Program-made: the position numbers and the translations under genes
Source of the DNA: Bradyrhizobium paxllaeri
GTDB lineage: Bacteria; Pseudomonadota; Alphaproteobacteria; Rhizobiales; Xanthobacteraceae
Direction: 5' to 3'
Length of the DNA stretch: 64,000 nucleotides
Assembly: GCF_001693515.2 (NCBI RefSeq)
Contig: NZ_CP042968.1
Span: 3,100,001 to 3,164,000 of the forward strand
Shown here: piece by piece, positions 63,610-64,000 of the stretch
How the letters are laid out: every line of letters begins with the position of its first letter
Position numbering within the stretch: position 1 is the first letter of the stretch
Notes under the pieces: model-generated
Databases searched by the model: none
Seen by the model: only the letters and a program-made list of their open reading frames with translations
Told to the model about the DNA's origin: nothing

Positions 63610-64000
63610 AGAGGAGGCGATGGTTCGCACACGAGCAACTCGGCAAGATGGTGCGAGTGGGCTCGTGCGCCTCTCAGCGCCTGTGATTCGCGGCCCTTCT
63701 ACATGCATCAATCTGTCTTCAGGCAATTCTCCAGATGAGAGAGCCCACGCAAGTGAGCTGATGAGGGTCCGCGCGCGCAACACGGCACGCCGCTTAACGG
63801 CGCATGGCGCAAGTTACTGTCGACAAAACCAGGCGAGACCCCGTCCCTCGTATGCGAGAAAGGATCTGCGACAGTAGATCGATTAGCCTCCACGGCTCCT
63901 TACTTCGAACGCGATTTCTTGAAAAGAGCCAGTCTCGAGAATCTGGACGAGGCGATAGCTGGAGTTTCTGCCTGACAGCGGGCAGGGTGTGCGTCGTGAA
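63610..64000. other. Window end without a supported gene
   Basis: About 390 bases. Frames of 60-85 codons exist on both strands, but none resembles a known family. No tRNA end matching the leucine tRNA was found here. Confidence 0.45.

Overview
The window looks like a chromosomal piece of a Bradyrhizobium-type alphaproteobacterium. This is inferred from the high GC, the dispersed inverted repeats between genes (near 2.4, 4.3-4.5, 34.5 and 40.7 kb), the many cyclic-di-GMP and histidine-kinase genes, and gene families common in that group. No ribosomal or other strong taxonomic marker is present.

Layout. 0-4.3 kb: a chemoreceptor, a small membrane protein, a 1-Cys peroxiredoxin and a small unknown protein. 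4.8-25.5 kb: a long one-directional array, much of it with overlapping start and stop codons. It holds a formylglycine-generating enzyme (FGE), a Tat-type sulfatase, a complete MoxR/DUF58/DUF4381/VWA/VWA-TPR/BatD set, a second (Sec-type) sulfatase, a HAD phosphatase, a DUF3302-HlyD pair, two DUF1254-type periplasmic proteins, an outer-membrane barrel, a Cache-adenylate cyclase and an orphan substrate-binding protein. I regard this as the most interesting system: a sulfatase maturation and export locus with an embedded MoxR/VWA chaperone module, followed by envelope and sensing genes. 25.7-31.7 kb: OpgC-like acyltransferase, a secreted phosphodiesterase/phosphatase and several small stress-type proteins.

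31.7-48.5 kb is rich in signalling: a GGDEF-EAL protein, two hybrid histidine kinases and a diguanylate cyclase. Among them lie a thermonuclease-like protein, a free-standing 58-residue sigma-70 region 1.1 protein, propionyl-CoA carboxylase alpha, oxaloacetate decarboxylase, acylphosphatase, and a GbsR-type regulator + DUF4166 + membrane-anchored epimerase cluster. The regulator's promoter appears leaderless and has a perfect palindrome centred on the start codon. 48.5-52.4 kb: LysR/tautomerase pair, a DnaB-like ATPase, lipB and an orphan SpoA/FliN-like protein.

At 52.49 kb there is a tRNA-Leu(GAG), followed at once by an inward-facing tyrosine recombinase. This marks one end of an integrated element. 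Behind it (54.4-58.2 kb) is a graveyard of decayed genes: metallophosphoesterase, XRE antitoxin, two small Bradyrhizobium-type proteins and acetyl-CoA synthetase. A LysR gene with one frameshift then faces an intact operon of an SDR dehydrogenase and a split transketolase, followed by a YbjJ-like MFS transporter. The far end of the element was not found and may lie outside the window.
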